Shown: positions 48,034-61,749, numbered from the stretch's first letter. The stretch is DNA of 64,000 nt from Chondrosia reniformis (GCA_947172415.1 OX359198.1:6479401-6543400); one strand, 5' to 3'. Made by a program: numbers and translations. The notes: generated by a model from the letters alone, not told the origin.

Positions 48034-51000
48034 TTGTTTATTAGTGTGACATGCCATAGAAAGATTAATAAGGATGGCCCAACCAGTTCAGGTTTACAAG
48101 TCACATTACAAAGGAAAGTCATGATAAATAGTACTTGAAAGTTCATTGCTCTTCTGGAATTAACAGCTAGGTATATCTATATAAAGAAATTGGCCTTGAA
48201 ATATTACAAGTGTGTGAAATATGTAGTGTTTCAGTATCAATAGGATGCTTTATATGTGATGTGTTTACTAATTGCTCATAGTTTTGGAAGTAGCTTAAAT
48301 TACATAGATATGTAATATTGTCTGCTAATATTCTTCCTCCCTCTGTTGCTATGTACATACGTACGTAAGTATATACTTGTATGATTCCATCTCAATTTAG
48401 AGGTATACGTTTGTCTCCAGAAGCTGTTGAAGTAAGTAGATAGTGAAAATGTGTGTCTACATACAGTACATGCATATACAGATAGGCAGGGCATTTTGTA
48501 CAAACAGACATAAAATTGTAGCTATCCTGTCTCAGGTACGTACATACGTACATATTTCCCCAATACCTATTCTGCATACATCTAAAACGCTCTAAAAGTC
48601 GAAAGATGATCCTTTCTAAATCAATGCAGTTAGAAGGAATCCTTACTCTATTACATATCATAAGCTAATTATGCTGGTATGCTAAGGCCTAAGCTACGTA
48701 AGCACATCAGTTTGGCTTCCCTGAACTTTCTTGACTGCTCAGTGATCAACACAGTATATTTAAATAGTTTTTATATTTTATAATGGAAACCAGAAACCAA
48801 TCTGATTATATCATAGATGCACTTAGATTAGTAAACGTTACTATCTGTGATTATATAAACAGAGTATGTAAATATTACCATTTTGAGATTCAGTAATACT
48901 AAGGCTGTCTTTCTATACATCTCTAGTTTCCAACTTTGTGAACAAATGTTAGTGTCACTGTGTGTCTGAAAGTCAATTACTCTACATGATAAACAGGGGA
49001 AGTAATATCTATCACTTTTTGTTTGTAGACTGAGTATGGACTAATCAGTCAGTTCTGTGGATCAAGCAATACTAATTGTCTGGAGCATTTGCAGTATACA
49101 ACAGGTAACATATGCATATTTACAAATCCATACGTAATTTCAACTTCTCAAGTGGTTTAGATACCTTTTCAGATCTCATTGCAGTGTATTGTAGTACCTA
49201 CGTACATACCTATGTATGTACGTACATATGTATATTCAATTATACCCTCATATTGTATATAACTTACTCTATCTCTTTATATTTCAGATGACATTTTCAG
49301 CAATGGCTGTAGGGCTCCGCCATGGAGACAGGTTTTCGGAGACATCTGCTACTTCAAGATAAAGCCTTTGGATGGAGATGTGTTTTATGTAACAGCCTGC
49401 ACCGAGGGATATTTTGTTAACAAGGTAAATACGTATGTGTGTATGCATGTTGTTCATATGTACGTACATATGTATGTAACATACAACAAATGTAATCACT
49501 TTTAGTAACATCCTTATTGAATGAAATGCCAATACTGTACATACGTATTTCATACGTAATTAGCCATAATTTCTCCCACGTATAGAACTACGTATGTATA
49601 CTGATATGTACACATTAAAATTCATTTGCAATACAAACATTTATTTGTACAATTATTACATCTTGATGATATTGTTTAAAGTTTCAATTCTGAATATACT
49701 TACTATGACTGTGATGTACATAGGGGATGTCTTTGAAGGGAGAGATGCAATATGAGAAGGTTGGCCAGGTCTGCACCACGCTCCTGGAACTGCTGAAGGG
49801 TAAAAGCCGACACTTTGCGGATACCATTGGAAAACAGGAGTTTATCTATCATGATGACAGAATGCCCCAAGAGACTGCCCAGGAAAGGGTATCTGTGTCC
49901 TATGATGTAGAATTTACTGAAGAGAAGGAGACCAAGGAAATATTTAACAGCAGAGAAAAGTCTGATAACAAGCAGAGAAGGTTCATGTGGTATAGTTATA
50001 TATGTATACATATGCACTGATGTACGTAGTAATCAACAACTGTAAGTTTGCTATAAGTTTATTAGATAAGAAGACCCTAAACAGGGAGATAATATTTCCT
50101 TAAATTTCTTCTCCCTGAATCAATAACATTCATTGTACGGATTCACTTTGTGTCCTGCCTGGTTTTGATCTAGAGCTTCATTTCCTAATCTTTCAACTAG
50201 AGTTATTTGGCCTCTTTTGTTGAACCCACAATTCATTTGATTACTTAGTGTAGGTACGTGTGGTCAGCTGTTTCTATAGTAACATTACACATGCTTATGT
50301 ACGTACATACGTAGGTATCTATGTATGTACATGCCTAGGTATCTTATTTCTCTCTGTATTGAGTGGTAATTGTTTTACAGTCCTCCTTCAAGAAAATCCA
50401 CAGAAGGAAAGAAGAAAGCTTTGACTCCTAGTTCAGCCTTTAAGACAGCGCCATCCTCTCAGAAATGGAGGAATTTGAACCTTGGTGAAGAAGAGGAAGA
50501 CAACCTCTTTGTGACTTCCAAAACAAGACTCAATACTGTAACACCTAAGAAGGCCTCACAACGAGGCACAAGGTACGTACGTATGTACGTGCCCTTTTAG
50601 ATGTTACTTAGTCAATAAAAGAATTATGCTTTTATTTACATACGTATGTGTATGTGTACGTTGTTTGTGGAAAACTTGATTGTAACATAATTGTTCACAT
50701 ATACATATATGTACTTATGTACACTATGTTCTAGGAAAAGAGAGAATATTGACGGAATGTCACCACCTCAGACTGCAAAGTCACAGGTCACCATAAAGTC
50801 CAGAGGGTTAGTTTATCTATGAGTAGACTCTTTGATACTTGTGTAGTTGTGTAGACTGTATTCTCTTACAGGCTAAAAATAGTACTTACTGCATCATCAA
50901 GTACGTAGGTGTATATGCAATATGTAGTGCTAGCCAGTATAGATCTATCACTGGAGCTACAGGGCTATTTGATGAGGAGGAAGAGGAGAGTGACAGTTCA

Positions 51001-54000
51001 ACCGATGGAGAAGAAGAGGAGCAGACTGAACACAAACTTGTAAGCTGCATGATTATACGTACGTACGTATAATTGAACATATCTACGTATGTACCTACAT
51101 GCATATATATACGCACATTTGTATGTAACTAACTTGTTGTGCCTTTCCTTGAAGGAATCCAGTGCTGATCTACCAAGCGAATATTGGCAGATTCAAAAGC
51201 TTCTGAAATACTTGAAGGTAAGTATGTGCACACACATTTTCTTAAGTATCAGTTCTCCAGCTACAGAGGATTTACCTTTGCCATTTTGGGCTTTGCCCTT
51301 TGAGAGATTCACTAAAAACATTGATTGTGTGATCCTGTAGGGAGGAAATCAGACTGCCACTATAATTGCACTCTGCTCCCTGCTGGACTTTGACCTCAAG
51401 CAAGATACTAGTCAGATGGCTATCAGAGATGTTGGGGGAATGGATCTACTAGTTAATCTTTTGGAAACTAGTGACATCAAGTGCAAAATTGGAGCATTGA
51501 AGATATTAAGGGAGATTACACACAACACACAAACTAGAATTGACATTACCAATCTTGGAGGTATGTACACGTATGCATGTACGTATGTTTACCGTATGTA
51601 TCAAGTATTACATAATGTAAAAATCAAGTAGTATCGTAGTTACATATATTAGCTAAATCACTTAATATTTGTGGAATTTGTGTATTCAACTCAAAGTGGT
51701 ATGATTTCCATATATGTACATATGTACGTACCTCCTGGCTTACCCAACTTTAACTAAAGCACTTGTACGTATGTACATAATAAAGTACAGTAGACAGTGT
51801 TTCTTTCAAAGTATTTAGCAAGGGGGGGCAAAATAATGCCCACATACGTACTTAGCTACACCTAATATATCTGTGCATAGGTAGTAAATAATGAATAATG
51901 TGCAGAAATGTGATTGGGTGCAAGGTATTAATGTATAATTTGTAACTTTATGTACCTATAAATACTTGCACTTGCTTTGAGGTCTAGCAACCCTGGAATG
52001 TTATTATTGCATTCTCACCTCATCTGGTTACCATGGGAATCAGATGTTATTAGAAAACTGATGCTGAAGCCATTAGATTAATGTTATGTATTGAGTTTGT
52101 TAATATACTATTCACCATGGAGATTGGGGTGATATTAAGCCATGGGAATTCAAAGAAATGCCTTCTGAGATTGGAAAGATGGGAACTTACTTTTGTTTAA
52201 TCTTATCTTCTTGCACATGTAGGTGTTCCTTTGATGATTCAAATATTGAAATCTCCTAATCGTGAACTGAAATGCCTGGCCTCTGAGACAATTGCCAATG
52301 TTGCTAATGTCAAAAGAGCAAGAAGGATTGTACGACATCATTTTGGGATTAAAAAGCTGGTAAATAGAAAAGTTTTATCATTGACCTTTTTCTAACTGTA
52401 CTTACGTATATGTACGTATGTATGTAGAATTGTGAAATATGTGTGTACTGTTGCAGCACTACAATAAGAAGACACATGCAGAATTTGTACAGTGCATACG
52501 TACATGTACATACATATACGTCTATACAGTACGGAAGCACAAGCGTGCATAATAGTAAACTTTATTTTTCAGGTAAGTCTGTTGGAAAGTCCTGGACGAC
52601 CAGGTACTCCATCCACTGGCCAACGTTCTGACATTGAAGTAGCTTGTTGTGCTGCCTCAGCTTTGTGGAGTTGTAGTAAAAGTAAAAAGAACAAGCTGGC
52701 CATGCTGAAGGCTGGCATTGTGCCGTTGTTAGCTCAGCACTTGCAAGCTGATGAAGAAAGATTACTTGTACCAATCATTGGAACAATACAAGAGTGTGCT
52801 TCAGAGGTACAAACACACTTACGTGCAATGCAGTACATACACTTACGTATATACACAGCCAAATATTATGTATGAACATGCTGCCCTTGTGAATAGTTGT
52901 GATTAATATTTTGAGAGAGTTGTGGTTTGATTGCCATGTGGTAATGTGAGGTTCCTTAGTAGGCTTGGCAGTCTACATGTCCACCACTAGCTGTCTCTAC
53001 ATATGTATGTAGAAAGTATATCAAGAGCTTGTAAGGTCTGAAGGTATGATTGAACATCTGGTTAGAGGCTTGAAGAAAGAAAATAAAGAGTTGCAAATGC
53101 ATTGTGCAGCTGCTATTTTTAAGGTAAATGTTAGCACTCTGTAAATGTACACTTATGTAAATAAATATGTATGTACATACATATGTACATAAATACTATA
53201 TACGTATGTACATACATATGTAACATAATTATGCGTACATATGACCCAGTGGAGAATGAAAAAAACTCTTGTATCCTCATCCAAAGCTCTCACTAGGTTT
53301 AGTTCCCTATAGGCCTTTACTCTAAAGTAGATGTACGTACATACGTAGCATGTAAGAAAAATGGTGTATTAGATTATTCATTATGTACATATATGTACAT
53401 ATATAATATGTTTACCTTTTAGTGTGCAGAGGACCCGGCAACCAGAGACATGGTGAGGGAGTTTGGTGGCTTGTCCCCTCTAGCTCGCTTGCTTGCTATT
53501 CATGACCCAATGGAGCTGTTGGTAGCAGTGACTGGTGCTGTGTGGAAATGCAGCATGACCATGAAGAATGTCAAGGAGTTTAAAGGCATGAAAGTGGTTG
53601 AGCATCTGATTGAGCTTTTAAACAAAAAATCAGAAAATGTGAGAAATTGACATATACGTACGTACAGTACTTTTTTAATTACATACGGTAGTAAGAGAGT
53701 GCTCCTTTAATGATATTGAGATATGCCTTTCTGTCAGTGATTGTGAATTGAAGTTTATGTTAGTGTACATATATCTGTAATGTGATGCGGATCTCCTAGG
53801 TGCTGGTGAATGTAGTTGGTGCCATAGGTGAGTGCGCCAAAGATGCAGATAATAGAGTAACCATCCGAAAGGGGGGAGGCCTTCCTCCAATGGTGCAGCT
53901 ACTGACTGGTACCAACCAAGCTCTCCTTATCAATGTCACAAAGGCCATTGAAGCCAGTGCCAAAGAACCCGAGAGCATGGTGTAAGTCTGCTATGCATAC

Positions 54001-56784
54001 GTACATATGTACATAGGTAGGTACTTCTTAGCAGTATACATATGTACCTGTGTCCTCTGCAAGTGGAATCATATGGTACCGTATTAGACTGTGATTATAC
54101 ATATGTACGTACGTATGCACTTACTGTATGTATGTATGTACGTACGTACGTATGTGTAGTGTCATTGACAAATCTGATGGTGTAAGACTTTTGTGGTCTT
54201 TGCTGAAGTCATCCAACCCTGAGGTACAAGCAAGTGCAGCCTGGGCCATCTGTCCCTGCATAGAGAACTGCAAGGTGGGCACTTGATTGCATTAAATACA
54301 CAAGATACACATGTACGTACGTACGTATACAGTACCTTTGAGATAGAACATATTTATATGATTTTTTGTCTACAAGACACAGTTTGTTTGTCCTTACCTT
54401 TCTAATGTATATGTCAAAAGTGTTAGTTACGTACATTGTACATACGTACATACAGCAGACATGAGATTTTTATGAACACACACAATATCCATATACGTAC
54501 ATATCAATGTTCATTCTTGTACAGGATTCAGGAGAGCTAGTTCGTTCATTTGTTGGAGGTCTTGAGTTAATTGTTGGTCTGCTAAAGTCCCCCCACACTG
54601 AAGTGCTGGCCAGTGTCTGTGCTGCATTGGCAAAGATTGCCCAAGATGAGGAGAACCTTGGAGTTATAACTGATCATGGAGTGGTACCCCTTCTCGCTAA
54701 ACTAACAACCACAGTAAGCTACGTAATATGGATGTAAGTACGTACTTAGGCATTTCATCATGGACTCTGTTTGTTCAGCAAATGTATGTACATATGTACG
54801 TACATACATACGTATGTGCATGCATACGTAATAGGTAAGACTTTCATGTCAACCTATGTACGTACATATCTGGTCCCTCCTTCCATGTCATGTCAACCTA
54901 TTCGGTCTCTCCTTCCATGTCATGTCAACCTATTCGGTCCCTCCTTCCATGTCATGTCAACCTATTCGGTCCCTCCTTTCATATCATGTCAACCTATTCG
55001 GTCCCTCCTTCCATGTCATGTCAACCTATTCGGTCCCTCCTTCCATGTCATGTCAACCTATTCGGTCCCTCCTTCCATGTCATGTCAACCTATTCGGTTC
55101 CTCCTTCCATGTCATGTCAACCTATTCGGTCCCTCCTTCCATGTCATGTCAACCTATTCGGTCCCTCCTTCCATATCATGTCAACCTATTCGGTCCCTCC
55201 TTCCATGTCATGTCAACCTATTCAGTCTCTCCTTCCATGTCATGTCAACCTATTTGGTCTCTCCTTTCACGTCATGTCAACCTATTCGGTCCCTCCTTTC
55301 ATATCAAGTCCTTTATTTAATTGAAACCAGTACTCATCACATCTTAGTCTTAGTCTACATTATTGACATCAGTCTTTGCAGGATACTATACCAATTGAAA
55401 CTTTGAACAAATATACGTATGTATGTACTCATGTGACATAACTATAGTGGTATGGTAACTCTTGTTTCAATCTGATCCACACCTACAGCAAGATGATCAT
55501 CTGAGGAGACACCTGGCTGATGCAGTTGCCAGGTTTGTTTACACTCCAGCATTCCTGAATATATCAGTTATTGTGGTTCACAATGTGACACATTAAAAAC
55601 CAGCCAAACTAATTATAGAGAATCACTACCATACTTTTGTACCCATATAAGGCCTCTATTGTACTGGACAAGTACGGGTAGATGTGTACTTCTATGAATA
55701 ATTGAAGTGATAGTAAAACCACAAATAAATCATTTTCAAAGTAAAGAGGGAAAACATGAAATAAGTAATTGGTGGGATTTTAACCCAGAACAGCTGGTTA
55801 TGACCAGCAGTTCTCCACCACTGAGCTACAATTGCAACAGCAAATGTTCCATTCATGTTTCTCCTCTTAAAGTACGTAACTCCACAAACTAAATAATTAT
55901 TATTCGTAGTTCCCATTCACACTATTAGCAGTGATTTCATTTTGTGTTCCTTTGCATTTTGCTTTCACAGATGCTGTGCATGGGGTAACAATAGAGTGAC
56001 ATTTGGCAATGAGAGTGCTGTGGCTCCTTTAGTTCATTATCTGGATTCAACAGCAGCTGATGTTCATCGATCAACCGCCCAAGCACTCTACCAGCTCTCA
56101 AAGGACCCCAAGAACTGTGTCACAATGCATGAACAGGGTGTTGTCAAGGTAACATGCATCCTAACCCATAGGTCTAGGTAAATGGTATTTTAGATAATCA
56201 GGGTGCTAAATACGTACGTACATACGTATGACAGTATGTTAGTCTCCAAAGAGACATACGTATATGGTGATGCTTCTGGGAGTATAGATATACATAGGTG
56301 TATATGTACGTACTTGGTCCAGGGAGAGAGAAAAGGAAAAGGGTAATACATTATATAAAGACCATGCCTGTTATTCATGTACTTTGATACATATGTAACA
56401 TCAATATTAATGTTAAACATTTGCTCATTACTACGTATTTACATTTACTGTAAATTCTTGTGCTAATAAACTTCCATTTAGTTATGTACGTATATTACAA
56501 AATTACCATAAATATATATGTATATGTTATATAGCCCTAGTCATGTACATACGTAGTTTGCTACATCATATAAGATGTAAACTTGCCTGTGTATCTTAAT
56601 ATTTCACAAAATGTTATACGTACGTGTATATGTATTATTGTCATTTGCTTATCACCTTGACTTCCAATAGTCCTTGTTGGTCATGGTGGGTTCATTGGAT
56701 GAGGCCCTTCAGGAGGCTGCTGCAGGATGTATCAGCAACATAAGGCATTTGGCACTTGCCAATGAAAAAGCCAAATTCGTATAA
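46870..56784 (+). CDS. ODAD2: ODAD2 (ARMC4), outer dynein arm docking complex armadillo protein
   Basis: Exons: 46870-47105, 47193-47256, 47331-47436, 47560-47773, (candidate 48927-48951), 49029-49104, 49288-49424, 49724-49980, 50381-50572, 50735-50806, 50872-50900, 50963-51039, 51155-51217, 51341-51560, 52223-52359, 52573-52806, 53013-53123, 53423-53638, 53800-53981, 54160-54274, 54525-54713, 55489-55532, 55971-56148, 56671-56784. With the candidate micro-exon the product is about 1,095 aa, close to vertebrate ODAD2. Diagnostic matches: [65 protein letters not shown] and [10 protein letters not shown]. The N-terminal half is unique, then comes an acidic Ser/Glu linker, then armadillo repeats from about exon 51341 onward. 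The family anchors outer dynein arms on ciliary doublets; in a sponge it would serve flagellated cells. Confidence 0.93.
47977..48032. repeat. (AAT)n microsatellite
   Basis: An almost pure trinucleotide run inside the large ODAD2 intron 47774-49028. The rest of that intron contains AT-rich sequence, TACGTA words and the candidate micro-exon at 48927-48951. Confidence 0.9.
53245..53390. repeat. Dispersed repeat, copy 2
   Basis: A copy of the 4136-4281 repeat, in the ODAD2 intron before exon 53423. Shared words are gacccagtggagaa, catccaaagctc and atggtgtattagat. It is interrupted by TACGTA-type sequence not present in copy 1. Confidence 0.5.
54872..55315. repeat. 32-bp minisatellite, about 14 copies
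   Basis: The unit, starting ggtccctccttccatgtc, recurs at 54872, 54904, 54936 and so on to 55288 with few substitutions. It lies in the ODAD2 intron between exons 54525-54713 and 55489-55532. Because 32 is not a multiple of three and the unit lacks stops, all three plus frames are open and spell the same rotating peptide. It is not a gene. Confidence 0.9.
55765..55835 (-). pseudogene. Degenerate tRNA-Met(CAU)-like sequence or tRNA-derived SINE head
   Basis: The minus strand reads TAGCTCAGTGGTGGAGA (box A-like) and GGTTAAAATCC (box B-like), with CAT in the anticodon position. The acceptor arms GCAATTG and CAATTAC pair at 6 of 7 positions. The D and T stems each have one mismatch and the anticodon loop is one base short. 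A decayed tRNA or SINE is therefore more likely than a working tRNA. It sits in an ODAD2 intron. Confidence 0.5.
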
Positions 56785-57581
56785 GATCTGTAACTCTCCA
56801 AACTCTACATCTATATAATAGAACAAACTGTATATTGTACAATGTCATGTGATTTACTTGTATAAAACTGATTGTTTAATATCTCCTAGCTAATAGTCTT
56901 CAGCTAACACATACGTAGACATTGTTCAGAAAACGTAGCATGTGTTTGCTAAACTCGGCATGGTCCCTGGTTGTAGAAATACGTAGCTGCTAAACTTGCA
57001 TTCCTAAACATATAAATGATTAAAATATAGATCTAAAAATGATCCTAAAAGCTTTGATATTGTGGATATTTGACTCTGGAGTTCATTAATATTCATGTCT
57101 CCTGGGAGCACAGTGAGACCAGAGTTCATGTAACTGGAAACAGAGTCTCCTCTTAGCTACTCAAAAAGATGGGCAAGTCATAGACAACTGGTTTGTCCTT
57201 ATTAGAACTCATCATTATGGCATACAATGGAATAAATTTTGTGCATGGTTAATATTTTCTGGATGCCACTTACGTATATATGCATGGTCACCATTAATGC
57301 ATGCATATGATCACTGTCTTGTTCTGATACTTATTATATATATATTTGCAAGATAATAATATAAACAATTAAGACTAAGTATAGTTTTGTCTTTGACCAG
57401 TTACGTATGTAATTCGTGCACTTGGATGCAAAAAATGTAAGGAAAAAGGAAAAAAGTGAAACATGTTTGACCAGATGAAAAAAGGCAGATAAAAGGGAAC
57501 AGTAACTCTACATTTACATATTATATAAAAAGAAGACTTCTTTAAGCATGCTTAATTAAATATATAAGTCATTTGGAAAGG
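56785..57581. other. Intergenic region between convergent ODAD2 and the ZSWIM-like gene
   Basis: About 800 bp shared by two 3' ends. A plus-strand AATAAA near 57230 could serve ODAD2, but it is distant. No coding exon was recognised. Confidence 0.45.
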
Positions 57582-60500
57582 CTACTCATACAACCAGTTA
57601 AACGTTCTCATAACTGCCCTGTGTACATCAGCAGTGCAACTAGGCATCATATCCTGAATTATCCCAAAGACATAACCTTTATTCAAGCCATAGCTATCAC
57701 ATTTGTCACAAAGATCTTGGATAATTCTCAGTATCTTCTTTTCATTATTAGCATGCATTTGAATTTCTCCATGTATCCTTTCTTTCATCTCTTTTAGGAC
57801 TGGGTTACAGATTTTGCTAAGTGGAGGTACCAGCAAAAACGAAATATTCTTGTCAATGGATGCCAGTTCTCCAGGCTGGGGTCTTGCAAGGTTTTGCATG
57901 ATGCTAGCAGCTTCTACTGCAACCCTCATCTTGACGCTATCTGGGTAGCCATAAGCTTGCAGGAAGCTTACATAATCATCCAATGCCTCTTTGCTACACT
58001 GAGAGATGAGGGATGTACAATGGGTGATTTCCCCAGGGAAGTATTCTGAGGATGCTTTTTGAGTGTTACTTAACTTCTTTAAAAGATTGAGAAAACTTGT
58101 ATATAATGATCCACATTGGATTAAACCCTTCACTTTATGAGAAACTTCAAACTGAAGGATATTTCCTGCTAGAATTAAAAGATCGATTGAGATTTCAGTG
58201 TTGATATTGAGCAGCAATTGATCAATTATTACAGCTAAGCAATCAGGTGTAGCGAAGGTTGCCAATAATGTAAGAAATTGTTGAACAAGGGAAGTAATAG
58301 GAATTGTAAAAACGGCTATATCTGTGAGGATCTTTTGGAATTCACTGGAACTGTCTGCTTGAATTGAGCAAAGGTATTTAAGTGCTTCTATAAGGTCAAT
58401 GGAGACACAGGAAGGCCATGATTCCCATAATAGACGAAGGGCAGAGGTAGCATCAGAAATTGATACTTTCTTCACTGTTGCTGCAACACAATCTTTTGGT
58501 GGTAACAGTGGGGCAGGAAAGTGAGCAAAGTAGCGGTGAACTCTATGGCTGAAGAGGTTTAACTTAAGACAAACCAAAGGATGTATATCTTCCAACTTTG
58601 TTGCAGCATCGGATAGTTCCTTAACAAAGACAGTGTGTGCCTTATTCAGCGATGGTGCCATATGGTAAATGAACAGGGAGTTACAGTCAATGGTCATATC
58701 TAGACTAGCATCTGAAGCCTTTGTTTGAATCTCTGTAATATCTCTTTTGCAAAAATAGGGAAGAAAGTGGTTCTGTGACTGTGACACACTTGGTAATGGC
58801 CATTCTTTAATCCTTTCCAAAATGCTGCGTGTTCTAATGTCCGGTGGATGCGGGAAGCATGATTCCAACAAATTAAGCAATTTCATTGAGTCCTTCAACT
58901 GTAAATTCTTTAAAAGTGTGACTAATAGATTATGCAACCTCTGCCGCAGTATGTAAATAGTTGGGGAAGAAACCCCATTGGAACATCTGCCTGGAAATAA
59001 AAAGGAATAAGTAATCAAAATAATAATAAAAACAGGTGTATAATCGCTACGTACATATCATTTAGAAGAGGGAAACACAAAAGAAGCCGGTAAGATGGAC
59101 TACTGGCCACATTAATGCTTCAATCTCTCCTCAACATTGACACACATGCATTAAAATCATCACAATACGGTTACCACACCTAATATTTCCTGAGTTAAAT
59201 CTTTCACGTATTCTGAGTTCCCAATTGTTGCAATTAATTCCATCAGTGGAAGACATCTTGAGAGACTTGCTTCAGTCGGAGTACCCATTCCCTCAATGGT
59301 GGCTTTTAAATGCTTAATCAGCAGTTGAACGACTTGATTGTCCTTGATCAATGCAGTTTGTCCATCTTGGGATCCGAGACTGACCACATACTTCAAAATA
59401 CCATTGCATGCCCAGTGAATGTAGACCTATAAAGAGCAATTATGTAAGTGCTGCATGGAGTATCAGCAATGGATCCAGACACTGAATACATACATAGGTC
59501 AGATCAGGAGAAAGGATGTCATAATATACTCTCTAGGAATGAGACTGAAAAATGGCCGCCCACATTAAATGCAAATCTTTTGGAAGGTACATCCTTTGAC
59601 TCTTTGTGTCTGAAGTGTAGTTTGGTTGCTAAATTTTGGTCGAAACGTTTGATCTTAATATATTGTAATTGCATTTGTATACTACGTACGTACTGTATTA
59701 TATTCATAGCCTGTATTGTACCTTATTCCATTCTGTTTCCTGATTGTAAACTTGAGTAATTTTAGCTATTGTAAGTGCAGCTAGTGACACTTTTTGGCAA
59801 ATTTGACTATCTGATGCAGACAGGTCTAATGCTTGCATTAGAACAAGGGTGAAATCAATCAATCCTTTATAATCCATTTCTTGCAAAGATAAAAACCACT
59901 GTCGCAAAACCTCCTCAAACGAAGAGTAGCTTCTTTCCACAAGTGGGTAAAGCAGGCTGGACACATCTAGATATCTCTTGTAGACATTGTGGAACCTAAC
60001 GATAGCAACTAGGACACTGAGTATGTCTGAAAGATTTGTGTTCTCAAAACCATTGTTGGCCAATTGCAATTTGCAGGCTTCAATAAAGCTCAGATCAGTT
60101 TCCATTGTCGTCTGACAAGTTAGCATCTTTAGCAATAGGTTGCCCACAGTCTGAAGCTCCAAAATGGTGGAGCATCTCTTCAAATGAGAATGTATAGCTA
60201 CACATTCTGGTAGGATATTTGAGCTGTATTTAGCAATCATGTCGCTTAATTTAAGCTTTGAATCCTTGGACACCAGTGGATTCACAGCAAACACCTCCAC
60301 AAGGTGACACAACTTTTGAGCAAACAAAGTTTCGATGCTACAACAGAGGAAAATGTTACTCATAGACTCTCATCAATCTATTATACAATCTCGTATAGTT
60401 TAATGTACTGTAAATATAATAGTATCATACTGAAGGTGCATGCATGTACATACTTGCAAGAGGAAGAAGCTCTGATTTTCTTTTGTACATTTTGAGTTAG

Positions 60501-61749
60501 CATCTCCAAAGACCATTCCAGAGCTATCAGCACACCTTCCTCGTGATGACATTGCAGGAGCCAAGGAAATACACTACCTGATTCTTCTTGGAATAAAAAC
60601 TGCTCAATCCCCAGGAGGTATTTTGGTAAATCCTTTATAACACTGTTGATAATGGGGCCTCTTCTGTGGGTTTCCCTGTCTGTGGTACCAAGACCTTGGA
60701 TAATCTTTTCATAGTTCCTTTTTAGGTTGGCTTTAATGGCTACCCTGTCCGAGTACCAGAATGCCCTTTCACTGCAGAGGCCACCAGCTGTTGGATCTAA
60801 AGTCACATAACATTGATGGTCACATGACATTCACATGATGGTCACATGATGTTCACATGACGCTCACATGATGTTCACATGACGCTCACACGATGTTCAT
60901 ATGACGTTCACATGACATTGACATGACTTTCACATACAGTTTAGAGTATGAGTTATTGACAACCAACTCACCAGGAGCACCATCTATAGCATTGATTTCA
61001 GACTTTGGATCTTGCAATTCTGAAACCAAACCCTGCAAACTGGGGATAAGCCTGGGTGTCTTTTCTGCTAAATATTGAACAAGTTTCTGCAGTTGGCTTC
61101 CATCTAGATGGTTAAGGGATTCTGAGAGTGGAGCATGCACCCTCAAAATACAGTCCATATGCATCCTCGCCATGCACAACTCCTTGACATGTGGACACAC
61201 CCCTGCTGCCTGACATGAACACCGATACTCTGTAATACACCCACGGTCAACTCTGATTGAAGGATAATAGACTCTTGTTGATGGTTTTGCAAGTTTCTTG
61301 TCAGGGTAAACTTCAGCAGTGATGTGCATACCTTAAAGAAATAGAAATGTAACATTAGATGCAACTTGCAATTCTGGGAGTGTGTAATATTAGTAGACAA
61401 TATTGGCCTCTATTCACAATATTAGACATACACATTTTACATAAGCGTGATAGTGCAAGGTTGCATAATCACGTGTACCTATTTGGGTGATATTCAGTTT
61501 AATCCTCTCCTGTATTTGCCTCGAAGGTGTACTGTCTTTAGATGATCGAAGAGAGGTTTCTGAATCAACGGAGCTTAGATTTAGGAATCTTAAGACTGTC
61601 TCCTCGTCAGTTGGAAAGGCCCAGAATGCTACACGTTCCTGTAGATCCTCAGGTACCTTCTGAGGGTGGATTAGAACCAGTTCGAACGGTAACGCCTGTC
61701 CTATAACTCGAGCACAGATCTCCTTTAACGAATCTACAGCTCGACCCAT
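57582..61749 (-). CDS. ZSWIM: ZSWIM4/5/6-like SWIM zinc-finger protein (likely ubiquitin ligase substrate receptor)
   Basis: Six exons: 61749-61479, 61331-60972, 60796-60454, 60337-59722, 59426-59180, 58990-57582. Phases agree; 1,081 codons plus stop, within the size range of ZSWIM4-6. The N terminus SLKEICARVI fits the BC-box pattern SLxxxCxxx(I/L/V) for Elongin B/C binding. It is followed by ERVAFWAFPTDEE, a family signature. The SWIM finger is CSCQAAGVCPH (CxCx5CxH), followed by the conserved HAPLSESLNHLDGSQLQKLV and DPTAGG. The long helical C-terminal part is much less conserved. Related proteins (ZSWIM8, ZSWIM5/6) act with cullin ligases; the role here is inferred. The exact vertebrate orthologue cannot be fixed by eye. 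Confidence 0.88.
60816..60936. repeat. 11-bp imperfect tandem repeat
   Basis: Units like gttcacatgac, gctcacatgat and gctcacacgat run through the ZSWIM-like intron between exons 61331-60972 and 60796-60454. A simple satellite with no coding value. Confidence 0.8.

Noticed and set aside
54771-55406. Three overlapping open frames with CHVNLFG-type repeats
   Set aside because: Artefact of a stop-free 32-bp repeat inside an ODAD2 intron.
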